Assembly: GCF_025655475.1 (NCBI RefSeq)
Contig: NZ_JAHTIK010000001.1
Location: 7,897,359 to 7,961,358 of the forward strand
Length of the DNA: 64,000 nucleotides
Direction: 5' to 3'
Source: Kitasatospora sp. DSM 101779
GTDB taxonomy: Bacteria > Actinomycetota > Actinomycetes > Streptomycetales > Streptomycetaceae
Shown: positions 7,357 to 15,197 of the stretch, in pieces
How the letters are laid out: every line of letters starts with the position of its first letter
How positions within the stretch are numbered: the stretch's first letter is position 1
Position numbers and translations under genes: made by a program
Notes under the pieces: model-generated
What the model was told of the DNA's origin: nothing
The model's database searches: none
The model's input: only the letters and a program-made list of their open reading frames with translations

Positions 7357-8865
7357 CTATTCGGAGACGGTGACGCGCCCGGGCGAGGCGCTGCGCGGGC
7401 CGTTGGTGGTCCGCGGGGTGCGGGCGCCGTGGGCGGGACGTCGGCCGCGGTTCCCGGCGGAGGCGCTTCGACGCGGCCGCTCGACGACGGGGTCGGCGAT
7501 CGTGACGGGCACGCCGGTGGGGACGCGGGCGCCGGTGATCCGGGCCAGATCTTCGTCACCGGCGAGGACCCGGGTGGTGATGGGGACGATGCCGGCCGTG
7601 GTCATGGTGCGGGCCATCCGGCGGCGCTGGTTGGGCAGGACGAGCGTGACGACGGTGCCGGACTCGCCGGCCCGGGCCGTCCGGCCGCCCCGGTGGAGGT
7701 AGTCCTTGTGGTCGGCCGGCGGCTCCAGGTTCACGACCAGATCGAGGCCGTGGACGTGGATACCGCGAGCGGCGACGTTGGTCGCGATCAGTGCGGTCAC
7801 CTCGCCCGTGCGGAACTGCTCCAAGGTGCGGGTGCGCTGGGGCTGGGACTTGTCGCCGTGCAGGGCTGCGGCCCTCACCCCGTTCTCGAGCAGGTCGTCG
7901 ACCAGCCGGTCCGCGACGGTCTTGGTCTCGGTGAACATGATCACCCTGCCGTCGCGGGAAGCGATGTGGGCGATCGTGGCGTGCTTGTCGGAGTTCTGTA
8001 CGTGCAGCACGTGGTGCTCCATCGTGCTGACCGCCGCCGCGGACGGGTCCACCGAATGCGTGACCGGGTCCGTGAGGAAGCGTTGCACCAGGCGGTCGAC
8101 GTTGCGGTCCAGGGTGGCGGAGAAGAGCATCGTCTGGCCACCCGGGGCGACCTGCTCCAGCAGCTCGGTGACCTGGGGCAGAAAACCCATGTCGGCCATC
8201 TGGTCGGCCTCGTCCAGCACCGTGACGGTGACCTCGTCGAGTCGGCAGTCGCCGCGCTGGACGAGGTCCGCGAGCCGGCCGGGGGTGGCCACGACGACGT
8301 CGGCCCCCCGGCGGAGCTGGTGGGCCTGGCGGCCGATCGGGACCCCGCCCACCACGGTCGCCGTCCGCAGGCGCACCGCGTGGGCGTAAGGGGTGAGCGA
8401 CTCGGCGACCTGTTGCGCGAGTTCGCGTGTGGGGACGAGCACCAGTGCGAGTGGGCTGCGGGGTTCGGCACGCTGCCCGGCGAGGCGGGACAGCAGTGCG
8501 AGGCCGAACGCGATGGTCTTGCCGGAGCCCGTACGGCCCCGTCCCAGCACGTCCCGGCCCGCCAGCGAGTTCGGCAGCGTCGCGGCCTGGATCGGGAACG
8601 GCGAGGTGACGCCGCGACGGGTCAGCACCGACAGCAGCGCCGTCGGCATGTCGAGCTCCTCGAAGGACTCGACGGCCGGCAGGGCCGGGGTGGTGGTCGC
8701 CGGCACCGCGAACTCGCCCTGCGGGGACGGGTCCTGATGGCGGCGGGCGGAGGACGGCCGGCTGCCGGCCGGGCGCGAGCCGCCGGAGGGGCTGCCTTCG
8801 GAGCGGGAGCCCGTGCCGGAGCGGGAGCCGGCGTTCCGGTGCGAGGGGCGACTGGAGCGGTTCAT
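7357..8865 (-). CDS. DEAD-box RNA helicase
   Basis: The 502-aa helicase has the Q motif region FPIQAATLP, Walker A GRTGSGKT (110-117, with Gly-Arg where Ala-x is usual), PTRELAQQ, the DEAD motif, SAT, and in the second RecA domain ARGIHVHGLD and HRGGRTAR. The first 60 residues and the last 50 are Ser/Arg/Gly-rich disordered tails likely to bind RNA. It unwinds RNA in an ATP-dependent way. It lies downstream of a CspA-family gene on the same strand, with a terminator-like hairpin between them, a common cold-shock grouping where both remodel cold-stabilised mRNA structure. Confidence 0.93.
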   Translation of the reverse strand: MNRSSRPSHRNAGSRSGTGSRSEGSPSGGSRPAGSRPSSARRHQDPSPQGEFAVPATTTPALPAVESFEELDMPTALLSVLTRRGVTSPFPIQAATLPNSLAGRDVLGRGRTGSGKTIAFGLALLSRLAGQRAEPRSPLALVLVPTRELAQQVAESLTPYAHAVRLRTATVVGGVPIGRQAHQLRRGADVVVATPGRLADLVQRGDCRLDEVTVTVLDEADQMADMGFLPQVTELLEQVAPGGQTMLFSATLDRNVDRLVQRFLTDPVTHSVDPSAAAVSTMEHHVLHVQNSDKHATIAHIASRDGRVIMFTETKTVADRLVDDLLENGVRAAALHGDKSQPQRTRTLEQFRTGEVTALIATNVAARGIHVHGLDLVVNLEPPADHKDYLHRGGRTARAGESGTVVTLVLPNQRRRMARTMTTAGIVPITTRVLAGDEDLARITGARVPTGVPVTIADPVVERPRRSASAGNRGRRPAHGARTPRTTNGPRSASPGRVTVSE

Positions 8866-9108
8866 GCGGGAAGCCTTCCTCAGGGCGGCACGTCACGAGG
8901 AAGGCTCCGCGGCGCAGGACGCGCAGGCGAAGACCGCAAGGGAACGGGCCGGAAGTGTGGCGGGCGGGGCGAGATTCGTGGCGCCGCGCGGCCCACCGCC
9001 CCGGGGCGGTGCTCACCGCAGAAGGCGGGAGCGGCGAGTCTCGAACCGGAGGCATCGGTCACGGAACCGGGGGCCGGAGTGGCCGGGTGTGCGACCGCAA
9101 AGCCGAAA

Positions 9109-9140
9109 GGCCCGCACCGGGCATGTACGCGGTGCGGGCC
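9109..9140 (-). terminator. Terminator after the first csp gene
   Basis: An 11-bp perfect stem (GGCCCGCACCG / CGGTGCGGGCC) with a 10-base loop lies 30 bases past the csp stop. On the minus strand it is followed by TTTCGGCTTTG, giving a partial U-tract. Confidence 0.7.
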
Positions 9141-9169
9141 CCTCGCTGCCAGGCGGGTGCCGTGCAGTA

Positions 9170-9373
9170 CTACAGCGGGCGGATGTTCTCGGCCTGCGGG
9201 CCCTTCTGACCCTGCGTGACGTCGAACTCGACCTTCTGGCCCTCGAGCAGCTCACGGAAGCCGTTGGCGTTGATGTTCGAGTAGTGGGCGAACACGTCCG
9301 GGCCGCCACCCTCCTGCTCGATGAAGCCGAAGCCCTTTTCCGAGTTGAACCACTTCACAGTGCCATTAGCCAT
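9170..9373 (-). CDS. CspA-family cold-shock protein
   Basis: This 67-aa single cold-shock domain has both RNA-binding motifs (KGFGFI with KWFNSE before it, and VFAHYS) and ends QGQKGPQAENIRPL. It binds single-stranded RNA/DNA and acts as an RNA chaperone. The start ATG at 9373 is preceded by GAAGGAG at ideal spacing. It differs at only four residues from the paralogue at 47191-47394. A long leader with a terminator-like hairpin precedes it, pointing to post-transcriptional control. The DEAD-box helicase gene follows. Confidence 0.96.
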   Translation of the reverse strand: MANGTVKWFNSEKGFGFIEQEGGGPDVFAHYSNINANGFRELLEGQKVEFDVTQGQKGPQAENIRPL

Positions 9374-9469
9374 TAATATCTCCTTCGAGGGGCTGTCCGA
9401 AGCCCGCACAGTGCAAGCTCCGCGTCGCCGTGATGAGCACCCGCCCGGGGAAGAGCCGGGAAACAAAAA

Positions 9470-9498
9470 TGCGCCTGCGAAATACATCAGCAGGCGCA
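9470..9498 (-). promoter_or_regulatory. Leader hairpin of csp mRNA, terminator-like (shared with second csp)
   Basis: On the minus strand TGCGCCTGC and GCAGGCGCA form a 9-bp stem with an 11-base loop, directly followed by TTTTTGTTT, i.e. the form of an intrinsic terminator. It lies about 100 bases upstream of the csp start, inside the presumed leader. The same stem, flank and spacing occur before the second csp gene (47494-47522). This suggests a conserved attenuator or temperature-responsive element, or a terminator of upstream transcription. Confidence 0.6.
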
Positions 9499-9851
9499 CA
9501 CAAAGTTCATGGGAACCACTACTGCAACAAAAACCACTGTAGCAGGCCGAAGCCCGCTGCGGGCGGATATTTCGCTCCGGGTTTCCCGGAGTCCTCCCGT
9601 CCGGCCCGTCGCTCCGGGCCGGCCGGCCGTCAACGTGCTTGGGGGTCAAGGTGGTTGGCGTGGCCGTGTGCGCCTTTCGCGTGGGTGAATTCCGGGAGAA
9701 ATGGAATGTGCAGCAGTCGTGTCTCCGGCGAGTCGCTGTTCACGGCCCGTAGGTGAGGCCGGTACCCCCGCCGGCCTCGATCGGCCAGGACAGCGAACCG
9801 CTGCCGAACGGCCGGCCGGTGGTGGCCACCTGCACCCGTCCGTGGCCCGGT

Positions 9852-10250
9852 TCATCGGCTCCCGCGTCCCACCACCAGGCTGCGATCGTCTCCCGCCGCC
9901 TCCTCGGTCGGGTCGAAGCGGCGCAGCCGGTCCGGGAGCGTCCACGGCTCCCGATCGACAGCCGCCCTCTGCTCCGGCGTCATCGCCCGCCACCGAAGCC
10001 GCCACTCCTCGACGTCGACGTGCTCGTCGTGCTCCGCTTCCGGGGGCTCGGGCGCGCACCGCCGGACGAACCGGGCGGGCGGCAGGCGCGGCCAGAGCCC
10101 ACCTCGGGGCCGGTCGGCTCCACGGTGGGGACGTACGCACTGGCACCTGTCTCGCGACGTACGCGCGTGCGAAGCCGTCCGCGATCAGCTGCACCTCGTC
10201 CCGGGCCCCGGCCGCAGGCGGAGGCCGGGGCGAGCGACTTTCCCCATCGA
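9852..10250 (-). pseudogene. Frameshifted remnant, DUF5954-like
   Basis: Protein-like sequence is spread over at least two frames on the minus strand. One frame reads RDEVQLIADGFARAYVARQ near 10190. Another, ending at the TGA at 9852, reads HVDVEEWRLRWRAMTPEQ, followed by REPWTLPDRLRRFDPTEEA. The character resembles actinobacterial DUF5954 proteins, but this is from memory and only moderately sure. No frame is continuous, so the gene appears decayed. The 470 bases between here and the csp start hold only the csp leader and no other gene that I can see. Confidence 0.4.
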
Positions 10251-10288
10251 TGATCGCGGCTTTCGGCCGGAGGGCTAGGCTGGGATCC

Positions 10289-10651
10289 ATGCCGAACCCT
10301 GACGGGCTGCTCGTCGACATCGCAGCGATGGTCGAGTCCGAGCACAGCAACCAGATGTCCCTGACTGTGGTGGTCCCCGGAGCGGTGATCACCGGGAGGC
10401 TGGCGCCGATGGCGCTGTGGCAGGAGCGCGTGGCGGAGGTCCTCCAGGCCTCGGACCACCTGAAGCCGTTCGCGGCCCTCTTCGCGCCACCCGCCGACGG
10501 GCTGCCCGCCCGCCCGACCCACCTCCATCTCCACCGGGCGAAGATCCTTCAGGGCGACTTCGCGCTGCCCCACACCGGCGGCATGTACCGCATCGCCATC
10601 GAGGACATCAGCAGCTGGACGATCGGCGACCTCGGCTACTCCACCACCTGA
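10289..10651 (+). CDS. GvpU-like gas vesicle accessory protein
   Basis: The 120-aa soluble protein carries SLTVVVPGAVITGRLAP followed by a THLHLHRAKIL stretch and ends EDISSWTIGDLGYSTT. This pattern (short N-terminal helix, V.GAVI.G core, H.H/K.A.I strand) resembles the GvpU family of gas vesicle clusters. It stands alone, about 15 kb from the gvpOAFG operon, with decayed sequence on its left. ATG at 10289 has no strong Shine-Dalgarno (AGGCTGGGA is the best). A role in gas vesicle organisation is inferred from the family only. Confidence 0.55.
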   Translation: MPNPDGLLVDIAAMVESEHSNQMSLTVVVPGAVITGRLAPMALWQERVAEVLQASDHLKPFAALFAPPADGLPARPTHLHLHRAKILQGDFALPHTGGMYRIAIEDISSWTIGDLGYSTT

Positions 10652-10714
10652 GCCCCGCGCTCCAGCGGGCGGAGGGCCCCGACTCGCGGTGCGAGGGTTG
10701 CTCTCCGCCCGGTG

Positions 10715-11107
10715 TCAGCGGGCGCTGCCGAGGTTCCGGTCGTGCTCGGCGCCCTCGAGCATGAGGGTGGTCTCCTCGATCCGGCGGAAGCGGCCGTCGG
10801 GCGCGAACTCGGCGAAGAGGTAGACCTCCATGCGGACGGTGGACCCGTCGGTCTTGACGACCTCCATCGTGTGGCGGTCGGCGTAGCGGTCGCCGGACGC
10901 GAGTTCGTCGTGGACCTCGACCGAGCCGCCGGCGACGACCGTGCGCAGGTGGGCGATGTGGGCGAGGAACTCGGTGCGGTCCGCCCAGTCGCCGTCGGTG
11001 CGCTGGCGGTAGTCGGGGGCGAAGTGCCGGTCGGCGGCCTCGTCCAGGCCGAGGCCCGGGGTGAGGAGCAGGTCGGTGAGGGCGGCGCGGACGTCGGTGC
11101 GGGTCAT
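10715..11107 (-). CDS. SnoaL/NTF2-like protein
   Basis: The 130-aa protein has the NTF2-like cone fold pattern: helical start (TDLLLTPGLGLDEAADRHF), PDYRQRTDG loop, then strands VEVHDELASGDRYADRHTM and VRMEVYLFAEFAPDGRFRRI. Members act as small isomerases, hydrolases or binding proteins. It is divergent from the marR gene, and two matching palindromes lie between them, so MarR most likely represses it. The ligand is unknown. Start ATG at 11107 has GGGGAG just upstream in the mRNA. Confidence 0.8.
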   Translation of the reverse strand: MTRTDVRAALTDLLLTPGLGLDEAADRHFAPDYRQRTDGDWADRTEFLAHIAHLRTVVAGGSVEVHDELASGDRYADRHTMEVVKTDGSTVRMEVYLFAEFAPDGRFRRIEETTLMLEGAEHDRNLGSAR

Positions 11108-11159
11108 GGGGAGTCCTTCGGGTGCGTGCGGGGGTGCCCGCCGTGGATCGAGCGGAGAT

Positions 11160-11213
11160 GCGTGCCTTGAGCACGCTTATAACTGTAGCAGGAAAAGCGT
11201 GCGCCGCGCACGC
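11160..11213. promoter_or_regulatory. Twin MarR operators GCGTGC-N5-GCACGC
   Basis: Two inverted repeats with identical half-sites and 5-base spacers lie at 11160-11176 and 11197-11213, 37 bp centre to centre. The second is longer (arms AGCGTGCG/CGCACGCT). Between them is a AT-rich stretch with TATAAG on the minus strand, a likely -10 of the SnoaL-like gene. The layout fits a MarR dimer controlling both divergent promoters. Confidence 0.7.
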
Positions 11214-11225
11214 TAATCTGGAGGG

Positions 11226-11681
11226 GTGAACAACTCGACCGGACACGACATCGCCGACGCCCTCGCCCTGCTCCTGCGGCGCAGCACCCGCGCCCGCCTC
11301 TACACCCGGCTCACGGACGGCCTGGGGGAGGCGGTCGACGACCTCACCTACCCCGTTCTCAGCGGCCTGGCCCGCACCGGCCCCCGCAGCGCCGCCGACC
11401 TCGGCCGTGAGATCGGCCTCGACCGCACCACCGTGACCCGGCGCGCCGACCGTCTGGAACACGCAGGCCTCATCCAGCGCCAGCCGGACCCGGCCGACGG
11501 CCGCGCCACCCTGCTCGCCCTCACCGACGACGGCCGCACCGTCATCTCCGCCACCCGGCAGCGACTGGCCGCCGGCATCGAGGACTCACTCGCCGGCTGG
11601 CCCCGGGACGACGCCCAGGACTTCGCCCGCCTGCTGCGCCGCTTCGTCGACCAGGGGCCCTTCGCCGCCGACCATGACTGA
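11226..11681 (+). CDS. MarR family transcriptional regulator
   Basis: The 151-aa protein has a winged helix (LTYPVLSGLARTGPRSAADL, then GLDRTTVTRRADRLEHAGLI and wing DPADGRATLLALTDDGR) between dimerisation helices. It is divergent from a SnoaL-like gene with two identical palindromes between them. GTG start at 11226 is preceded by TGGAGGG. It probably represses itself and the neighbour until a small ligand binds. No conserved redox cysteine is present. Confidence 0.92.
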   Translation: MNNSTGHDIADALALLLRRSTRARLYTRLTDGLGEAVDDLTYPVLSGLARTGPRSAADLGREIGLDRTTVTRRADRLEHAGLIQRQPDPADGRATLLALTDDGRTVISATRQRLAAGIEDSLAGWPRDDAQDFARLLRRFVDQGPFAADHD

Positions 11682-11799
11682 CCGTCGGGCGCCGACCGCC
11701 GTGCCGCTGATCCGCCGCCGTCCGGGATGCGCCGGCCCGGCAGAGCGGGTCGGTACCGGCGAGGGGGCCGGGGTCGGTGGCGGCGCGAGATGGCGCGCA

Positions 11800-12500
11800 G
11801 CAGGGCCGGGCCCGGGGTGGCGGAGCAGACCGAGGGCGCGGGTCGTCTCCTTACCGGCGGGCAGGAGGACGGTCAGCTGCTGGGCGTCCGAGGTCAGTTC
11901 GAGCGTCTCGCGCCGCAGTCGGAGCCGGTGTCCGCCCGGGAGGTCGATCCGGAGGACGTCGCGCTGGGGGACGGTGTTGCCGGTTCAGGCGCTCGGTGAA
12001 GTCGGGGCCGGCGACGGGCGCGAGGCCGGCGGTGAGCCACGCGGAGTTCTCGACGGACGGTGCGAGCCGGATGTCGAAGGCCCGCTCGTCCGAGACGGCG
12101 TCCCAGCCGGCGAAGAACGCCCTGGCCCGGGGGCCGGTGAACACGTGGCGGGTGAGGTGGGGGCGTCACCGCCGAGCAGTCCGCCCGCGCCCATCGCCGA
12201 GGGCAGCCGTCGGTGTGCGCGAGGAGGTCGCCCGGCCGGTCGGTCACCGCGGCGATTCCGGGTTCGACGGGGCGGAGCACCTCCGGCACGGCCGGTCGGA
12301 CCTCCCGGCACGGCGGTGCGGGCCTGGTCCGGCCGGCGCACTCGCCGCCCGTGGTCTTCGCGAGGTACCGCAGGTGATTGCGCTCCGGGGCGTCGAGGGC
12401 GAGCGCGTCGGCGAGCGCGTGCAGGATCGGCAGCGAGGGCGCCGACCGGCTTCCGAGCCCGTTCCCGGGCCGCCCGAGCGGGGCCGCCCGATCGGGCGGG
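11800..12500 (-). pseudogene. Decayed XRE/MmyB-type regulator
   Basis: Reading the minus strand across frames restores the MmyB-like ligand-binding domain. Pieces are ADALALDAPERNHLRYLAK (about 12380), VLRPVEPGIAAVTDRPGDLL (about 12260), AFFAGWDAVSDERAFDIRLA then ENSAWLTAGLAPVAGPDFTE (about 12050), and RIDLPGGHRLRLRRETLEL (about 11910). At least two frameshifts separate them and the N-terminal XRE helix-turn-helix is missing. Intact relatives are about 280-aa regulators that bind a hydrophobic ligand. It is certainly broken unless sequencing errors are responsible. Confidence 0.65.
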
Positions 12501-12611
12501 GGGAGCGACGGCAGGGGAGTGCAGAGGAAATTCGCCCCCGCAGTGATACCCGGGGCGGGGTTGAGGCGTGTTCACAGGTACACGATCGACACACCGAACG
12601 GGGAATGGACC

Positions 12612-13190
12612 ATGCGACGTTGGACGGCACTGCCGGTGGCACTCGTGCTCGTGGGGCTCGGATCGGCGGTGACACCGGCCGCCGCCGCGACGGGGACGGC
12701 GACCGTGCAGTGCGAGTCGGGCTGGGGCAGCCTCGACAAGGCGGGCGCGGCCAGGACGGACGACTACCGCTCCATGACCGGCATCAGGACGGGGACGCAC
12801 CCCTGCTTCGACCGCATGGTCGTGGACGTGCCCGGTTCGTCGCCCGCCGCTCCGGTCGCGTACCGGATCGGCTACACGGACTCGCCGATCGGCACCACCA
12901 CGGACGACCGGCAGATCCCCGTTGCCGGCGGCAAGGTCCTGACCGTCGTCATCGGCGCGCACACCACCGACGCCGACTGGAATCCGACCTACCCGATGCG
13001 CACGGGGGAGAGGCTGCCCGGGCTCGACTTCACGGGCTACCCCACGTTCGTGGAGGCCCGGGGTGCCGGCTCGCACGCGGGCGAGACGCGGATCGGGCTC
13101 GGAGTCCGGGCCCGGCTGCCGTACCGCGTCCTCCAGCTCGACAACCGCCTGGTGATCGACGTGGCGCACACCTGGGGCACCACGGGCTGA
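12612..13190 (+). CDS. Secreted AMIN-like domain protein
   Basis: The 192-aa protein has a Sec signal peptide (hydrophobic LPVALVLVGLGSAVTPAAAA, cleavage near residue 24-26). The mature part resembles the AMIN-like domain of actinobacterial secreted proteins: HPCFDRMVVDVPG, APVAYRIGYTDSP, a GG.VL.VVIGAHTTD stretch and a C-terminal RVLQLDNRLVIDVAH. Relatives are found at the cell envelope with unknown role. Start ATG at 12612 is chosen because the signal peptide begins there. A hairpin terminator follows at 13209. Confidence 0.75.
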   Translation: MRRWTALPVALVLVGLGSAVTPAAAATGTATVQCESGWGSLDKAGAARTDDYRSMTGIRTGTHPCFDRMVVDVPGSSPAAPVAYRIGYTDSPIGTTTDDRQIPVAGGKVLTVVIGAHTTDADWNPTYPMRTGERLPGLDFTGYPTFVEARGAGSHAGETRIGLGVRARLPYRVLQLDNRLVIDVAHTWGTTG

Positions 13191-13208
13191 TCGGCCGGAC
13201 GGATCCAC

Positions 13209-13241
13209 GCCCCCGCGCCGGCAGAGCGCCGACGCGGGGGC
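13209..13241 (+). terminator. Hairpin terminator after the AMIN-like gene
   Basis: GCCCCCGCG and CGCGGGGGC pair in a 9-bp stem 18 bases after the stop. The 15-base loop may extend pairing through CCGGC/GCCG. Confidence 0.6.
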
Positions 13242-13315
13242 GGCACGGAACCGGGAACCGTGAGGACGCGTCCGGAAGCACGGGACGATCACGGGGGACG
13301 ATCACGGGGGTTGGC

Positions 13316-13717
13316 ATGGAACCGACGAAGGAACGCCGCAGAGCCGGAGGCTGCGCATGGGTGGCGCTGTGGGTCTTCGCGGCCTTCGTCCTCGCCACCT
13401 CCGGCATCCTCTACGGCAACGCCCGGGTGATGGACGCCTGGCACTGGTGCCTGACCCAGGACCACGAGCCCGACCCCCGGCTGGCCGCGGCCACCCGCTC
13501 GGCGTGGGCGGTCGGGTTCGTCACGCTGCTGCTGCCCGGCGCCGTGCTCTCCCCGCTGCCGCGCAGCCGGCGGTACCTGCTGCCGGTCATGGTCGTCACC
13601 GCTGCGGCACTGACCTGGCTCTACGTGACCGGGATGGGCGCACCTGCGCCCTTGCCGCCGGGGGTGCCGCCGGAAGTCGCGTGCTGGCGCCTGCCGAGCT
13701 TCCCCTTCACCGGCTGA
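13316..13717 (+). CDS. Small membrane protein of unknown function
   Basis: The 133-aa protein has three hydrophobic helices at residues about 15-32 (WVALWVFAAFVLATSGIL), 63-82 (AWAVGFVTLLLPGAVL) and 93-112 (YLLPVMVVTAAALTWLYV). A basic N-terminus and a Cys/Trp-containing loop DAWHWCLTQDHEPD follow the first helix. I recognise no family. The ATG at 13316 is the first good start; upstream sequence contains GGGGGTTGGC but no clear Shine-Dalgarno. Confidence 0.6.
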   Translation: MEPTKERRRAGGCAWVALWVFAAFVLATSGILYGNARVMDAWHWCLTQDHEPDPRLAAATRSAWAVGFVTLLLPGAVLSPLPRSRRYLLPVMVVTAAALTWLYVTGMGAPAPLPPGVPPEVACWRLPSFPFTG

Positions 13718-13789
13718 TCCCGGTCCGCGGGCCGGGCGACGAAGCAGTCCCCGGTCGGCGTCGCCGCCCGCGGAAGACCTGCGGACGGC

Positions 13790-14098
13790 CTATGCCCGCG
13801 CTGTGCGGCGGTCGAGGCGGACGGTCATCTCGACGCTCACCTCGTCCCCCGCCGCGAGGTCCTGCGGCTTGCGCACGGAGCTCTTGAGCGGCAGCAGGTA
13901 GCCGCCGTCCTTCGGGAAGAGCGAGGTGGCGAAGGCGACGTTCCCGATGCGGGCCTCGACGGGGACGACACCCCAGCCGTAGCTGGCCTGAGCGGCGACT
14001 TCGCGGATGTCGGCGGCCTGCTCCGCCGGCACGGGGACGAAGTAGAACGGCGAAGGCCCGCGCCACTCGATGACGTGGCCGGCGAAGACGAGGTCCAT
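13790..14098 (-). CDS. DUF1905 family protein
   Basis: The 102-aa protein matches the DUF1905 pattern: FAGHVIEWRGPSPFYFVPVP, then SYGWGVVPVEARIGNVAFATS, FPKDGGYLLPLKSSVR and an acidic C-terminal strand. These are small beta-barrel proteins often linked to YdeI-like stress or toxin-resistance proteins; the biochemical role is unknown. ATG start at 14098. It lies just downstream of the decayed fcl gene on the same strand. Confidence 0.85.
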   Translation of the reverse strand: MDLVFAGHVIEWRGPSPFYFVPVPAEQAADIREVAAQASYGWGVVPVEARIGNVAFATSLFPKDGGYLLPLKSSVRKPQDLAAGDEVSVEMTVRLDRRTARA

Positions 14099-14198
14099 GG
14101 CGTGGGTCCGTTCCTGACGGGGAGCCTGCGTTCGGCAGCCTAGCGGTGACGCCGTCGAGGGATCCGCCACGTCCCGCCCGTGCCCGTGACCCTGACCG

Positions 14199-14940
14199 TC
14201 AGGGGGAGACGGTGGCCGCCCGCACGTCTGCGCGCCCCACCGCCCCGGCCGTGGCCCCGGCTGCGGCCGACCGGGCGGCGTAGGTGGCGGCGATGCCGTC
14301 GCGCAGCGGCGTTCTCGGCCGCCAGTCGAGGGCGGTGGTGCGGGAGACGTCGAGCACCTTGCGCGGCGTGCCGTCGGGCTTGGACGGGCCGAAACCGATC
14401 CTGCCCTCGAAGCCCACGACCTCCGCGACCAGGTAGGCGAGTTCACGGACCGTCAGGTCCTGTCCGCATCCGACGTTGACCGGCGCGCTGCCGCCGTGGT
14501 GGCGCAGCAGCGTGGTGCAGGCCTCGCCGAGGTCGTCCACGTGCAGGAACTCGCGGCGGGGCGTGCCGCCGCCCCGGAGCACGACCTCGTCGAGTCCGTC
14601 GCGCTTCGCCTCGTGAAAACGGCGGACGAGGGCGGGCATCACGTGGGAGGACTGCGGGTCGAAGTTGCCCTCGGGACCGTAGAGGTTGGTCGGCATTGCG
14701 CAGATGTGGGACGCCCCGTACTGGCGCCGGCAGGACTGGACCTGTACGAGCCCGGTGATCTCGGCGAGGGCGTAGGCCTGGTTGGTGGCCTCCAGCGGCC
14801 CGGTGAGCGGGGCGGATTCGCGGATTGGCTGCGGTGCCGGGCGGGGGGGGGGGGGGGATGCAGGACGACCCCAGGAAGAGCCGCCGCTGCACGCCCGCGG
14901 CGTACGCCGCGGGGATCACGCTCCGGCATGTACAGCGATC
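14199..14940 (-). pseudogene. fcl: GDP-L-fucose synthase-like remnant, truncated and frameshifted at a poly-C tract
   Basis: The C-terminal half is an intact frame: MPTNLYGPEGNFDPQSSHVM, RREFLHVDDLGEACTTLL, NVGCGQDLTVRELAYLV and a typical C-terminus. In the same frame upstream are ESAPLTGPLEATNQAYALAE and CRRQYGASHICA. The family's GSSCI motif (RRLFLGSSCI) is present but in a different frame, separated by a run of 15 Cs on the coding strand. Family members have YPK.A here, so the run replaced a short piece. The N-terminal Rossmann region before VIPAAYAAGVQ is absent and an unrelated peptidase fragment abuts it. Confidence 0.75.
14843..14857. repeat. 15-base G homopolymer inside the fcl remnant
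   Basis: Fifteen consecutive Gs on the plus strand form the longest homopolymer in the window. It lies exactly where the fcl frame breaks. From the ATC codon, 20 bases separate it from the next in-frame codon, so a tract of 16 or 13 would restore the frame. It may be slippage-prone DNA or a sequencing/assembly artefact. Confidence 0.85.
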
Positions 14941-15090
14941 GCGAGGTGGCCGCGCAGGTCGCCTTCGTGCGGATCTGCGCCCACTACGTCGGCAACGGTG
15001 CCTGGCTGGAGGAGGACCGACTCCTCCGCAGCACCCACCGACCGGGTGGCGTCCCGGCGGTGCTCGTCGAGCGAGGCGGTGCGGCAGGCC
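14931..15090 (+). pseudogene. pip: Proline iminopeptidase fragment
   Basis: The plus-strand frame reads VAAQVAFVRICAHYVGNGAW and then LEEDRLLRSTHR before losing similarity. This matches the lid/C-terminal part of proline iminopeptidases (pattern ARIE.HYF...FLE.DQLLR..HRI). Only about 45 codons remain, with no catalytic serine or histidine. It abuts the truncated fcl end, marking a deletion or recombination junction. Confidence 0.55.
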
Positions 15091-15138
15091 GTCCGGACGG
15101 CCGGCGAAGCGTTCAAGGACCGCTGGCCCTCGGGGCCG

Positions 15139-15183
15139 GTCGGTGGGCAGGGACCCCCCACGGGCCCCTGCCCACGGACCGAC
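15139..15183 (-). terminator. Hairpin terminator for the gene at 15198-15728
   Basis: GTCGGTGGGCAGGG pairs with CCCTGCCCAC-GG-ACCGAC, a long stem interrupted by a 2-base bulge. It lies 15 bases beyond the minus-strand stop. Confidence 0.55.
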
Positions 15184-15197
15184 TCCGAGGGGGCACG

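Noticed and set aside
7183..9219. 678-codon plus-strand frame across the helicase gene
   Set aside because: It is antisense to a clear DEAD-box helicase with complete motifs and has no recognisable domain.
10289..10651. Assigning the gene at 10289 firmly to the gas vesicle operon
   Set aside because: It is 15 kb away with unrelated genes between; only family resemblance links them.
11985..13292. Minus-strand frame over the AMIN-like gene that also covers part of the MmyB remnant
   Set aside because: It is antisense to the secreted AMIN-like gene and only coincidentally runs into the remnant; the true MmyB pieces are in other frames.
14843..14857. The G15 tract as a functional phase-variation switch
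   Set aside because: The gene also lacks its N-terminal domain, so changing tract length could not restore a complete protein.
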